The notes beneath the pieces were generated by a model. That model ran no database searches, was not told the DNA's origin, and saw only the letters and a program-made list of their open reading frames with translations. A DNA stretch of 64,000 nt from Thamnaconus septentrionalis (taxonomy: Eukaryota; Chordata; Actinopteri; Tetraodontiformes; Monacanthidae), in NCBI GenBank assembly GCA_009823395.1, contig CM020503.1, forward strand, positions 7,395,501 to 7,459,500, given 5' to 3'. A program made the position numbers and the translations under genes. This document shows, piece after piece, positions 52,631 to 64,000 of the stretch (positions are counted from its first letter, which is position 1; every line of letters begins with the position of its first letter).

Positions 52631-55600
52631 CTGACCGAGAGAAAGAAAATATTTTAAACTTAACCAAAAGCAACTTTTGCAAAATGGATTTGTGATTTCA
52701 AAGTGGGAAAGCGTATATTAATCTATATTTAAGAATTGTTCACATAGCCGTATTAGCACCAATTTGAATGGATTGGTGACACTTCACTCAGTCACTGCGT
52801 TCACTGGAGGCTCTTGTGCATCTTTTTAATCCACAGATTCTGGAAAGCCACGCCCAGTGGGAGTATATGGTGGCCATGCATATGGAGTATATGGTTATTC
52901 TTTACTAAACTAAACTGTGTGATAAAACGTTATTATCACTAACACAGGCTGCACTTTTTGCACAAAATCCTCACATTGACCTGCTTAATCTCCATTTCTC
53001 GCTGTTTCAGTAGATAGTTATTGAGAACTTTTGTAGTTGAGTTAATTTGGTTTTGCAATGAAGGTCCAAAGGTTATGACTTTGGTTAAAAGTCTGATTAA
53101 CTCCGTGAATTAACACTTCACATTACACACTTAGTTTTTACATGAACTTTAAAAAGACAATCATTCTCAACAATAGTCACAGACTCCCCCTTTTTGTCTG
53201 AGTCATATAGTATCTACATATTTTGCATACATTTACTACATAGATATAGACGCTAAATCCACATTCTACTTATTTCCATCTTCTATTCTATTCTATTCTA
53301 TTATTAGAGTGAGAAGATAAATATTTTATTTTATTTTTTTCCTGAAAGTTAAATGTGACACTTTCTTTTTCAGAAAGGGAATTTATTTTGTTAAAAAAAA
53401 TCAAATTAAAAAAAATGTAAGGATCTCTTACGATCACTGTTGAATATGTACTGCAGCTCTTACGCAAGAGCTGAGAACTGAAACGCAACACCAGCCCACA
53501 AGAATCATCGGCCCACTAAAAACAGCTGTGCGTATTAAAATTTGTGCGTGTCTAAATGTCATTTTACTGGCTGCTTCCATGAAACTTTATAAAACTTGAC
53601 TGTCTGCACGTCTACGTCTCACTTGGCTGACCACATCGTAAAAATGACTGACATCTGCAGTGATCCCTTTGCGCCAATCTCTCTTTCACCCCACCTGTCT
53701 TTCCGTCTACCGTGTGACTTTCGAGCTGCAACCGCAGTGCTGTGCGCCCGAGCACAGAACACTCGAGGGTGCCGTTGTAACGCGTGAAAGCCGGCGATGC
53801 GGACGACATCGCCGTAGCGCTTCAGTATGCTAGCAATGGGGCCGTGTGCAGCAGGCTGCGTTTCAGGCCTAGTTTGAACAACCTTATTTCTCTCGGAGTC
53901 GCCTGGTGACGGTGTTTATTACTGAAGGTAGACATCTGTGTGTTGATCTCATCCAAGGGTTCTCCTAAGACTAAATATATACCCGACAGATATCCGCGAC
54001 GAAACACGAGAGCCGCTCCTCATCCATCTCCACCTTCGCTGCTAAAGCGCCTCCGAGGCCTCTACTGCCGTGGCGACCCTGCCTCTTAACGGGAGCCGGG
54101 GTGCGTTACAGCAGTTTCCTGGCAGCTCCCTCGTGGCAAAGGCAGCTTGGCCTTAGCGCAGCAGTCCTGCGGGAATGTGTTAACATGATCCGATGTACTC
54201 TTGCCACCCTGGGAGACCTTTCTGTCTCACTTCTAAGCCTCTGGAAAAGGCTCCGGTTCACCTTTGTCTCATGTCAGGTCGCTGGCATGACCTTTCATTA
54301 AAAGGGTCTATATGTGACCTCGGAATTACGCCGCGAGTGCATGTGCATTCCGGTAAGGCTGTGCTGCGTCCAGCGCTGTTGGGAAGTCTGAGCAGATGCG
54401 TTAAGAGTGCAAAGGACACAGCGCAGCACTGCACGCGTCTCTAGATGGGCTGGCTTTTTCCACCTACTGTCCTGGAGTTTCTTGGGGTTTTTTTGGTGGG
54501 GGTGACGGGGGGCTGTCAACATCCGACCTGATTAACATGGTAACACCTCTAAAGACTTTCTTGGGGGATGCAATGTACATGCAGTCATTGTGAGCACACA
54601 CTTGAACTAATATAAAAACATCAGTTCTGCTGCGTCTGCGGTAATTTGGGGGGTCGTGACATTTCACAGCAAGATGCCTTCGTTTGCATCTATTTGCATG
54701 TTTGTGTAAACATAGACACTCACAGCTAACTACTAACTACTGCTACCGTTTTAAAAGGATATGTTATGATTAGCATCAGGTAGTTTTGTGCAGGCTGATA
54801 AATAATGATAATTGTAATCTCATAATAAAGTGTGGAGGTATTGTCAAAATAGAATTTCCTTTCTTAACATATTTTGTTTTTTTAAAAAAAAGATTCCACA
54901 TTAGTTTTGGCAATACCAACTTTGGATTTGGATCGGCATGGAAATTGGAAGTATTGCGCATCACGAGCATCAAGCGGTGTCGGTTTGCTGCTATTTGTTG
55001 TTTACTGACACAGCGTCTGTGCTGCAACCAGGGCTACAGTTTCCAAGGGGGAGGAGGAGGGGTAGACTCACATGCACTAAAATGATCCGCAGCCAAGCAC
55101 AGCCCGTAAACAAGGCGCAGGAGGGCAACACTCACAGAGTGGCGCTGCGACATCACCTTTCTGCTGTAGATGTCAAAGCCACGTTTGTTTTTCCCAAAGT
55201 CCAATAGGCCAAGGAGGACGCAGCCTCTTTAATGTGCTCTAACTCAACCTCTCCTCTAATTTGTATTCCCAGCCTGGCCCATTACTCCCTGTGCCCTTTA
55301 GCACTTCCTGAATTTGAGTGTATCAAATTTAACAGCTGACTAAAATAATCATGCAGCGAGTTTCCAGGAGCCTCGCTGCCTCTCTCTGGTCTGCGTCCAG
55401 GCCGAGGCTGGCAATTTGTTGTCCCCGCGGTGCTAATTTTCCCCTTAACACACCGTGTGTACTACTACCAGTGCGTGTTGCCCTCTTCCCATGGTATCCT
55501 GTTTCCATTTGACCCAGTCATCCAAAACATCTCATTCAAGACCTGACAGAATGCCGTTCATCTGTGAACTGTTTCCTTTTCTGTTTCATGTCAACCCACT

Positions 55601-57062
55601 GGTTTGCACACCGAACCTAACTGACCTTTTTCTAGTTCACTTTTCACACGGTGACGCAAGACAACAACCGCGCAACGTAACCAGACGCCAGAAATTCCCT
55701 GAAATCTCACTCATCCATCTTGCCCAGCTCCAATGAAAAGCATTTTTAGTTAGTATTTCGAAACTAATCAGGCTATTTTAGTGGTGATGAGAACAGGAAG
55801 CAGCTGTTGACGCTGCTTTATTAAGCCTCTGTGGAAGATCAAATAGATCGACAGGAAGCTAACGTGCTAGCCCAACTAGCCTCAGACAACCCTGACATTC
55901 CACTATTTCTGACAATTTGTCAGGTGACACGACTTCAGTTCAGACTATAAGGGCTGGCCTGCTGTTTCTTTCTAATTTTTTACAAATTTGAACAGTGCTT
56001 TCTTCACAAAAGGGGCTGTTCAGTGGATTTAAATCACACTCTAAATAAAGGTAATTTCTCTTCCACTTTCTGTACCTGTTCTTTTGCACCTGTTGCCCAT
56101 TACGCCCACTTGCATAAAGGGAATAATCATCTATTTTCAGGACAACACAGAATGTAATTCTGCAGCTTCACAAAAGTTCTGTGAACGTATTATCTTTGTT
56201 GTCTATTCCAACTTTAAAACACTGCTGCATTGCAGCATTTGACAATGACATACGTTTAGTGTCACCGTCAAACGCAAATATAAAGCCTGAAGCTTTTGCT
56301 ACCTGTTCTAACTAGCAGTCGGCTGGATAATTTGTCCAATCAATGGTTTATTAATCTAATTAAGGTCTTTCCTACCTCTCGTGTGTCTTTCTCAACCTTG
56401 AATTCAGGCAGCGTCTCCAGGCAGAAGATGAGGATGGATACCACAATGACCATAACGCTGATGATGGCGATGATGCGTGCCCCCGATGAAGACTCGGGGT
56501 GCTCAAACAACATCCAGAGTTTTTTCTGGACTGGATTGGCCGGCAGTGGAGCTGCCTCCTCTTTGGGGAAGCCCTCGTCCTCTCTGAAGCGGTTTATGAT
56601 CTCCTCTCCGAGCTCGTAGAAGACGAGCTCATCCATGAAGATGTCCAGGGGTATGTTGGCCGGCCTCCGGAGCCTCCCGCCCGACTGGTAAAAGTAGAGG
56701 ATGGCATCGAAGCAGGCCCGGTTTCGGTCCAGGAAGAGCTCGTTTCGAAGTGGGTCGAAGTAGCGCGACCTCCTCCTGGGGTCCCCCAGCAGGGTGTCAG
56801 GGAACTGGGCCAGCGTGCGGAGCTGCGTCTCATAACGCATCCCTGAGACATTGATGGCCAGCCGTTCGCTAAGAGCCCATCCATTTCTCCACAATGACGC
56901 CGACCTCCGGCCCTCCTTCTTCTTCTCCTTCTCGTTGCCCCTGAGCTCCTTCTCCCCCTTTTCCTCGCTGTTCAGCTGGTTCTTAAAGCGCTTGTCGTTT
57001 TCCTCGTCGGCCCCTTTGCTACTGCCTTTGTCTTCCTTTTCACGTGGGTCGTCGCTGTCCAT
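51707..57062 (-). CDS. kcna7: Voltage-gated potassium channel Kv1.7 (KCNA7), two coding exons
   Basis: Shaker-type delayed-rectifier channel subunit; four subunits form a plasma-membrane pore. Exon 1 is 57062-56376 and exon 2 is 52630-51707, joined in phase 0 to 536 codons plus stop. T1 tetramerisation domain spans about residues 68-160 ([43 protein letters not shown]). S1 lies at about 197-215, followed by a loop with an N-glycosylation sequon (NTS). S2, S3 and S4 follow, S4 with Arg325, 328, 331 and 334. The filter TVGYGD is at 405-410 and the S6 PVP kink at 436-438. The C-terminus VTQV is a class I PDZ ligand (human ends VTEV). The coding intron in the S1-S2 loop is itself diagnostic: most Kv1 genes have uninterrupted coding regions, while KCNA7 does not. 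The in-frame TTG upstream at 57086 is not needed; a TAA lies at 57110, so the ATG at 57062 is the first. Confidence 0.94.
52631..56375 (-). other. kcna7: kcna7 coding intron
   Basis: A 3.7-kb intron in the S1-S2 loop. No additional exon with Kv similarity was seen. Sequence between about 53590 and 54660 is more GC-rich and complex than the rest, but carries no recognised gene. Confidence 0.75.
56376..57062 (-). CDS. kcna7: kcna7 exon 1 (N-terminus, T1 domain, S1)
   Basis: 229 codons. A charged N-terminal extension (about 65 residues rich in Lys/Glu/Asp/Ser) precedes the T1 domain and is longer than in human KCNA7. It ends after S1 with FCLETLPEF plus a few residues at ACACGAGAG|GTAGGA. A second possible donor, TTCAAG|GTTGAG, lies 18 nt earlier and keeps the same phase. 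Confidence 0.9.
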
Positions 57063-57600
57063 GCCAGGTCGGGTAGCGAAAACCAAACTGCTGCTCCTGG
57101 GAATCTCTTAGAAGAACCGCGGCCAGGACATAAACCCTGTCAGAGACCAGAGCCGTGATTCCCCCAGTGGCTTTGTTTTGGCCTTTGTGGCAGTGCCTGT
57201 CCATATGGAACGCATGTACCCCTCCCAAAAAGTTTCTTCTTTCAATAAGTGACTGAATACAGTCAGTTAAACCCAAACAACAACCTGCTTCTTTGTCGTC
57301 TGATTAGTGAGATAAAAGGAATTCACTTACACGGTGTGTAAAACAGATGTCGACAGCGACTGAAGGAGTATCACATTGTCTGTATCGTGCAGCTTCTCGG
57401 GTCGTCTCTTTCTGTCAGCACATCCATCGGCCACAAAGTCCTTCTCAGGCCTGTTAGTTCCAATTCGTTCAGTGCAGCGATAGCGAACGGAGGCATGTAG
57501 GAGCAGGTAGGACGCAGACGCCGTCGCCAGCTGTTGGCTAGAGCAACATCTTGTCTCGACTGCCTGACGTTGTCCGTCTTAAAAAAAAATTGGAAGGGTG
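57063..57600 (-). promoter_or_regulatory. kcna7: kcna7 5' UTR and promoter-proximal region
   Basis: Sequence upstream of the start codon, read on the minus strand. No TATA box or clear CpG island. A possible acceptor (GTCTCTGACAG, near 57136-57146) could mark a separate 5' non-coding exon. Confidence 0.3.
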
Positions 57601-58553
57601 GGGGAACGCTGTCCCGTTGAAATTCAATCTGTGCGAGACCCGCTGCACCCCTCCCCTGTCCTTTCCCTCCGTTTTAGCTATGGGGCAAGGCAACCTTCAA
57701 CCTCCCTATCATGTGTCACCTCTGCCTGCCAGTGCAAGGTGGCAGCCGCTCTCTAACAAGCGAGGCCGCTCTGAGTGAGTCGTTCAAACACGTGGGGACA
57801 TTGGTAAAAATGCAAAAATCACAGAATCTTAGCGGCTCAGAATATGGCATATTGTATCAGATGGAAAGAATATGTGCCGCCAGGAAATGGATCCGGTCCG
57901 TCTTGTTTTAAACTGAGAGGGAAATATCTGCACTGCTTCTGCAATAATTAGCCATCCCACTCACCTGGAATAGGATTCATTGTTCAGTGTCCAAGTGCAA
58001 TTTCTTTCAGTGCAGTGCCACTTTCCAGGAGTCTAATCGTCACACATAAAGACGGGCAGGAAAGTAAAGATTCATGCATCCACAGGAGCAACTTTTGACG
58101 ATTTTGACTTTCTGGTATTTGTGTACGACATGTTTTTGTCTTAAACAGCTGCTTTTTGTTGTTGCTTTTTTTTTCTTAGTTATTCAACAACAAATTGAAT
58201 AACTTGTAGTATAGTGATTTAGATCACTAAACCACAAACATTGTTGTTGTTTTGCTTTTTTCCACAATTTGAAATGTATCTTCACGAGACTCAGAGTGCA
58301 CGAGAGCTCTTTACACATACAGTGCAGAGCAGTTTCCAGACTAGCTGCTAGTTGCAGATTAAGCACTTGGCAGGAACATGGACTACCTGCAAAAAATATG
58401 TTGTCACACGACCAAGGGAGGCAATGTTTTTGTATGTAGTGCCAACATGCCACTGGCAGATGGTGAGCCTCAATCGCTCCCAGAATAGTGCCAAAGACAT
58501 CCTTCTGTTCGTCAACCATTATTTCAGCTCCTGGCAAAGCTGGGTTCACTGAC

Positions 58554-58556
<3 letters not shown>

Positions 58557-58634
<78 letters not shown>
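58557..58634 (+). repeat. TG microsatellite
   Basis: About 39 TG units followed by a short CA block and TATA runs, just left of the 131-bp palindrome. Confidence 0.95.
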
Positions 58635-58638
<4 letters not shown>

Positions 58639-58722
58639 CGCACACACACACATATATATACAGTATATATATATACACACAAACACAACAAATGTTTTAT
58701 GGTCTACACATATATATATATA

Positions 58723-58739
58723 TATGGTCACAAATGTAC

Positions 58740-58772
<33 letters not shown>

Positions 58773-58853
58773 TATATATGTATATATACATATATATATT
58801 TACATCATACATACATACATACATACATACATACATGTACATTTGTGACCATA
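58723..58853. repeat. 131-bp near-perfect palindrome (TATG/CATA arms with unique ends)
   Basis: The left arm starts TATGGTCACAAATGTACATG and runs through TATG repeats and an AT-rich core. The right arm is its reverse complement and ends CATGTACATTTGTGACCATA, with a 3-base insertion in the right arm near the centre. The outer 20 bp of each arm are not simple repeat, so this is not only chance symmetry of the TATG tract. Confidence 0.85.
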
Positions 58854-59505
58854 AATGTCCATAAGGATGAAAGTAGAGAAGCAGGACAAAAACCCTCTAA
58901 ATGATGGCAGGATCTAAGACATGCTTACATCAAGTTACATATAATATAATCACGTCATACCTGCTTTGGGCCTCTTTGTTGCTCTATTCTTTATTCCTGC
59001 AGCTTAATGTATCTTCTTGCAGAATTTGAGTTAATGAGGGCAACAAAACCTTGATACTGCAATTGCTATCAGCACTTAAACCCAAAGGAATGAATTTCAA
59101 GCAACCAAATGCAGTTATTTTTCCTTTTGTTTGTTTGGAGGAAAATGCTTAGAATGCAAAACAGATTTTTAGGGAACATGTCAATCATTGGAAGGCTGGG
59201 ATTCAGAGGGAGGGAAGGGAACACAGGGGTAATAAAACATACAGCGAGAGACTGATGCAAACTATATATTCTATCGATTAATAATAATGCTGATATTATT
59301 CCAAAAGAGAGTGATAATCAGGGAATCTTAAGGTGTAACCAAAAAATAATTAAAATGGCCAAAAGAAATTGTGCTGCTCTACATTGTTTTTGATTATTGG
59401 TTACAAACAAAATCTGCAATCAATATCAAAAAAAAAAAGAAAAGAAAAAAAGAAAAAAAAAAACCTTCCTAGTGTTGGTCTGCAGTTCGTCACTACCCTG
59501 TATCA

Positions 59506-59519
59506 CCACCAGAGGGAAG
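59506..59519 (+). promoter_or_regulatory. CTCF-like binding motif
   Basis: CCACCAGAGGGAAG matches the CTCF core at 13 of 14 positions (A for C at position 12). It lies upstream of kcna7, in intergenic DNA. Confidence 0.4.
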
Positions 59520-60389
59520 TGATGTTTGGGACAAAGGAGGACAAGAGAAAAGGGTCTCCGCCGACATTTCCTCACTCGAGCTCAGTGCTCTGCTGACTGG
59601 GCCGCATTGCATTCGATCAGAAGACATTGTCAATTCTAAAAACAGAAAACTGTTCAATTGAGCCCATTCGCTTTATGTAATGGACAGAGAGTGGAAGGGA
59701 AATCACCTTTTTTTAGAAGTTTAAATCCAGTGAGCAGCCCCCTCTGTGCGTGACAACATGTAGAGATTATAGATATATATCAAATATAGTATAAAACAAC
59801 AAAACAGACCAATTCAGAATTGACATCAATACAGTGGGAGTCATAGCAGCAAGGCTATGACAACGAAGGCTATTGGCTGCCTCTGCTTCGGTAATTCATA
59901 TGCAACCATGCAGAAGAATCCTGAGATGATATGATTCGATGAGATGACAGCTCATACTGTACCACTGCAGATCCATCACCACGCAGAGGAGTGTGAGACA
60001 GACGCTGACTGAAAAACCGCGGATGACTCATCGGACTGCTTCTCTTGCTGTACCCACAACAAATCTGCTCTTCGTGCGCGACATGAACATTTTTGAAAAG
60101 GCAGAGCTGCTAGTCCTGCTAACTGCTGAAATGAGCAAGTATTGAGCTTTAGCTTAGCTTGTGGTTTGTCAAAGTTGTTCACTTTTTTGTTTATAGAAGT
60201 TGCTATACGCATGTGTTAATTACAGAAAATACTTTTATACTTGTAAATGTGTCGTGGTCCGAAATTATGCACAATTCACTAATATTTTCTAAACCATAAT
60301 GTGTCTATCCTGTCCACAGAAAAGTGAACAATCCATAATTTACTCGGTTTGCTTTTCAGGAAATGTGTCCATTCATTCTGTGTCCATTC

Positions 60390-60600
60390 ATACAGTGCTA
60401 TAAATCAGCCCCGTGTGATGTCATAGAGGGCACTTATACCTCTTCCAGGTTACTGAAAACACCTGCGGTCAGGCAACTGCCTTGTTTATCTCGCCTTCAT
60501 AGTATTTGGAAGGTCCAACAAAGCCCAAGCTTTAGCATGGAGCTAAATCAGAGCTTTTTGAGGGAGACTGTAAACAGAAGGCTAAAATGATTTAGAGTTT
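60390..60600 (+). repeat. Dispersed repeat copy with the TGTGATGTCA core
   Basis: TGTGATGTCATAGAGGGCAC, then TTCCAGGTTACTGAAAACACC, TTTGGAAGGTCCAAC, AGCTTTAGCATGGAGCTAAA and CTGTAAACAGAAGGCTAAAA, the same order of blocks as the copies in plekha4 introns. Confidence 0.6.
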
Positions 60601-61559
60601 GCGTGGAATAGTTTAATCTTTGAGGACCATTGAGGTTTAACCTTTAGTGGTGGAATTAGTTTTAAGGCCCAGTGTGCAAGACTCGGTAGCACCTTGTGGT
60701 AAGAAAGAATATCGCAAATAATGTTATTGTTGTACTTCTGGAAATTAACGGTGATGCAATATAAGCAGCCACCTCCTTCTGAGTGAAGCTGCTCTTTATA
60801 CAAACATACAATATTCAACGGTACATGTAAAGTTATGTATATGATTTTATCTCACTTAAATAATGTATTTTTTAATTCCACCTCATGGCAACATGTGACA
60901 CAGTGGGCCTTTAAAAAAAAAGATGGTTAAAGCTGCTGCTGCTGCTGCTGCTATTTCAGTGTTTGGTTTCACCGCAATCAGAAGTTAAGGTTGCTGTCAC
61001 CTGACACCGGCATGAAATGTAAGCAACGGAGCGCTAACATGACCTCATAACGCTGGGATATCGGCTACGGCTGACCTCGGAGTTATAGATTAACATTAAA
61101 TGGCAGCAGTTCAGATGGCTTCATGTAACAGCGGGCGGCTTAGAAGAAGAAACCCGACAGCCGGATCTTCTTGGAAACGGCGGCAACAAAATATGCTGTC
61201 GTCTTGGACCTCCGGTGTGTCATCATCCCTCAGTTTCACTCAAAGGTCGGGATTTTCTCCACGTCCTGCCTTCAAGTCAGATCATATCAGTCACTGGTTT
61301 TGGCGGGCGACCCGTGACAGTCCGTCAAACGCTGTTTGGAACCCGTCAAACAAAACTGACACGGCCTCCACGTCACTTTTCTCTCATTTATTTTAAGTTC
61401 ATTTCAATGAATTTTTAAGCAATGTCTCTGGAGGGGAAAAAAAGCATCTCATCACGGTTGATCAGTTGTTTCATTCAAGCTGCTATGGAGATTGGTTCAC
61501 ATTAGGTCGCATTGACATTCATACACTTTTTAAGTCTCAATAGTAGAAATATGTTCAGT

Positions 61560-63801
61560 TATGACACTTTATTGATATGTTTCTATTTCTTTTTTTTTAA
61601 TCTCTCTCTCGCTCTCTCTTCAAAATATAAAAAGATAGATCATGAAACATTCCGTTGAAATATACTTTGTACAGTTCTCGATGAGTTTGCTCTTTGTGTT
61701 CCAACATTTCAAAAATAAAATCCGGCACGGGTCTGGAGCGGACAGTGCGGCGACCACCTCCCCTCCCCCCAGTCACACTCCCGCTGAGATCGCAGCACAA
61801 TGGAGCAGTACCTAAGTCTGTTTTATACAAGTCGATGGCATGAACGTGGTCTTATTGTTGTTTTTTTTTATCCATTTCTTTTCTTGAAATCTTTGGAACG
61901 CTTACATGAATGCATTGCATTAAGTCTGTAGCTACTCTACGTTTCTATGTACGCATCATTTTTTCAGATGTTTCTCAACATTGTTTCTAATGAAAATAAG
62001 ATATAATAACAAATATATTAGAAAAATCTATTTCGTGTGGTGACACTTTGCTCGGGAGCGCGTCTGGTCTCCCGGCTCGTGTCGAAAGAAAGACAGAAAG
62101 AAAGAAAGACAGAAAGAAAGAAAGATTTCTAATGTGATTGCTGTGGTCGCGCTGCGGGGACGCATCGGGTGCGACTACGCACGGTGGTTGCAATCGCCTG
62201 TACCGACGACAGAGGAGCTGCGTCCTGCAGGGGGAGCATACAGTTAAGTGTCGATCAGTGGCATACGCGGTGCAGGCTGCATACAATGTCCTCAAAAAAG
62301 AAAAAAAAATAGGAAGAAAGGAAGTGGACATGAAAGGAAAAGGAAAACAGAACATCAGAGTGACTGTCGGACGCAACATTGTCAGTGTGAAACAACTTGG
62401 AGTCGCATCAGAGTTCAGAGTTATGAGTGCTGTGCAAGAAATATTAAATATTTCTCTTCAGCGAAGGATGAGAAAATAAAACAGACTTAGCACTTTTGAC
62501 ATTGTAACTCATTCGCTTCAACGTGACGGAATCAGATGGCAGTATTATGCGATAGAAAAAGAAAAGACATCTCATTACTATTGTTATTATTATTATTTTT
62601 TTTAATCCAGTCTGGATTTTGGCAGAGCAGTGTGCGTCTATGATGCAGAGGATGAAGAAGACGATGGCCAAACCCAATTTGGAGCAATCGAGGAAGGAAA
62701 ACGAGAGTAGTTTGCAATGAGCAGAGCCGTAGTGAAGCACAGAAGTTTTATAAAGTCTGCACACCGTTGCTGCACGTTTTAGTTCTGTTTTTTTCCCCTC
62801 TTCCTCTCCAACTGAATTATTCATAAACATCTTTTGTGGCCATCGAAGCTTTAGTGACTCTGTGGCTTCCAAAAATGAGAACTGAAAAGTGGAGTTTTAA
62901 AAAAGATTTCGGGACGGAAACTGAAAAGAAAAAAAACTCCTGAAGTTGTTACATTGTTTCTTGTTACAAGCAGAGGAGTTCTAGAACCTGTTCGACCGTA
63001 AATAGACTTGGTGGTTTACGTCACGCGACCGAGACTCGTACCGTGGCGAACCTCCAAAGGTAATGTTCCAGGAATGGACGGGAGGACCATTCAGCTGCCT
63101 GAGCAGAACCCTGGACCAGCAGGGCCTGAGTCTTACGCCAAAGCAAGAGTTTAGTCGGTGGGCGCGCAACACCTTTCAACCTTCGCAACCTCGCATCTCC
63201 CCCTAGTGGCCACTTGGTCTCATCTCCCTTTTTCGTTCACGCGAAAACGCTTCAAGTACTTGACTGACATCGTTTTGGAAGCTCTGGGTCTCGTCGATTG
63301 GCGCTCAGCGCGGCCGCGCGCTGCTCTGAGCGGCCAACTGGCCTGCTGGATGGCGGTGATAGTCCAAGTTTAGCGACCAACGCAAAGACCTGACCGGCTC
63401 AAATAACACAGGAAGTAAACGGGAAAACAACAATGAGAGCAAGTGAGATGAGCTAGCTACCCCTGCGCACTCGTGCGGACGCCCGAGCGGCAGTAATTAG
63501 TTTTTTGTTTTGTTTTTTTTCAGTTGCCTTGCGGAGGAAGACGTTTCGGCTCTACAACACAGCACAGTGTTCATAGTTAGCAAAACTGGATTCATGACCA
63601 CAACGTCCAACAACGAGAGAGGACGAGACTGAGACCCTCTCCCCTCCCCCGCAACTCCACATCTCTACACGTCGTTATCGAGTTGTAAAGCATGCGATTA
63701 TTTTTGCCTTCTTATTTCCGCGCGCCACAGCGAGGTGTTCGCGTCGTCCTCTATGTACTTGGATTTATGCTCGAAAGGAAACAACACCTACAGTTCACGT
63801 C

Positions 63802-63834
<33 letters not shown>

Positions 63835-64000
63835 CGTCGACGCACCTGAGTCCTTCGAGACCACACGCAAACTTTTGGAATGGCGGGTGGTTCCATGCAA
63901 AAACCTGAAATCTCTCTTGATTGTTCACCGTCGTAGTTGCAGCCAGCGCGCCTCTCGGCTGCTCCTGGACTCGAACCCGACGCTCGTTGCTCCCACGTCT
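61560..64000 (-). other. Unassigned right end, possibly 3' UTR of a minus-strand gene
   Basis: No exon of a known family was recognised on either strand. On the minus strand AATAAA at 61573-61568 could be a poly(A) signal, with U-rich and AU-rich sequence upstream of it, as in a long 3' UTR. Contains a CTTT/TCTG repeat (62085-62125), a CA repeat (63801-63830) and a CTCF-like motif. Confidence 0.25.
63196..63209 (-). promoter_or_regulatory. CTCF-like binding motif
   Basis: On the minus strand CCACTAGGGGGAGA matches the CTCF core at 12 of 14 positions. It lies in the unassigned right end of the window and points toward the motif at 59506. Confidence 0.35.

Larger units (their letters stand above)
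57600..61560. other. Spacer right of kcna7
   Basis: No gene recognised. Contains a TG repeat (58557-58634), a 131-bp palindrome (58723-58853), a purine-rich AAAG stretch (about 59430-59465), a CTCF-like motif, a dispersed-repeat copy (60390-60600) and a TGC repeat (60933-60953). Confidence 0.5.

Noticed and set aside
57063..57086. Upstream in-frame start (TTG) for kcna7
   Set aside because: Not an ATG. An in-frame TAA lies just upstream and the first ATG is at 57062.
61100..61396. 98-codon ORF on the plus strand
   Set aside because: Ser/Arg-rich, no recognised motif, no supporting splice or promoter signals.
62444..62872. Minus-strand ORF with a hydrophobic stretch (KLGLAIVFFILCIIDAHC)
   Set aside because: Looks membrane-like, but no family was recognised, no convincing splice sites and no ATG start; it lies in the putative 3' UTR region.

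Overview
This is nuclear DNA of a vertebrate, almost certainly a ray-finned (teleost) fish. The genes are split into many short exons with GT..AG introns. The four recognisable proteins align with vertebrate PLEKHA4, PPFIA3 (liprin-alpha-3), FGF21 and KCNA7 (Kv1.7). Introns and spacers carry teleost-type interspersed repeats (a tRNA-derived SINE, a LINE 3' tail, MITE-like elements) and very many microsatellites. There are no operons, phage genes, CRISPR arrays or viral genes.

Layout, left to right. About 1-15600 (+): plekha4, a phosphoinositide-binding PH-domain adaptor, with 23 coding exons that join in one continuous frame of about 1245 codons. About 15600-23000: spacer plus a GC-rich, repeat-rich block (16480-18700), which I read as the promoter and 5' non-coding region of the next gene. 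23009-42841 (+): ppfia3, a synaptic active-zone scaffold, with 30 coding exons and about 1252 codons; it ends in a PDZ-ligand tail and has a candidate intron in its 3' UTR. 43900-47700: spacer with SINE and tRNA-like fragments. 47940-48861 (+): fgf21, four coding exons, 200 aa, an endocrine FGF. 49200-50950: spacer with a strong CTCF-like motif. 57062-51707 (-): kcna7, two coding exons, 536 aa, convergent with fgf21. 57100-61560: spacer with a striking 131-bp palindrome. 61560-64000: no recognised gene; it may be the 3' UTR of a minus-strand gene entering from the right.

From memory, the human orthologues of all four genes lie together on chromosome 19q13.33, so the window is a compact, rearranged piece of an old vertebrate linkage group. 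The four products do not form one pathway: a Wnt/membrane adaptor, a presynaptic scaffold, a metabolic hormone and a muscle/heart-type potassium channel. I found no new multi-gene system. The points most worth a second look are a 27-nt ppfia3 exon bracketed by long CA and CT repeats, an extra intron in fgf21, a dispersed family built on a palindromic TTGTGATGTCACAA core, CTCF-like motifs around kcna7, a cysteine at the outer pore mouth of the channel, and several inverted-repeat elements.

Exon limits were set by hand from splice consensus, reading-frame continuity and remembered protein alignments. Boundaries are reliable where the frame closes exactly, which is nearly everywhere in the four genes. 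UTR, promoter and repeat limits are approximate.
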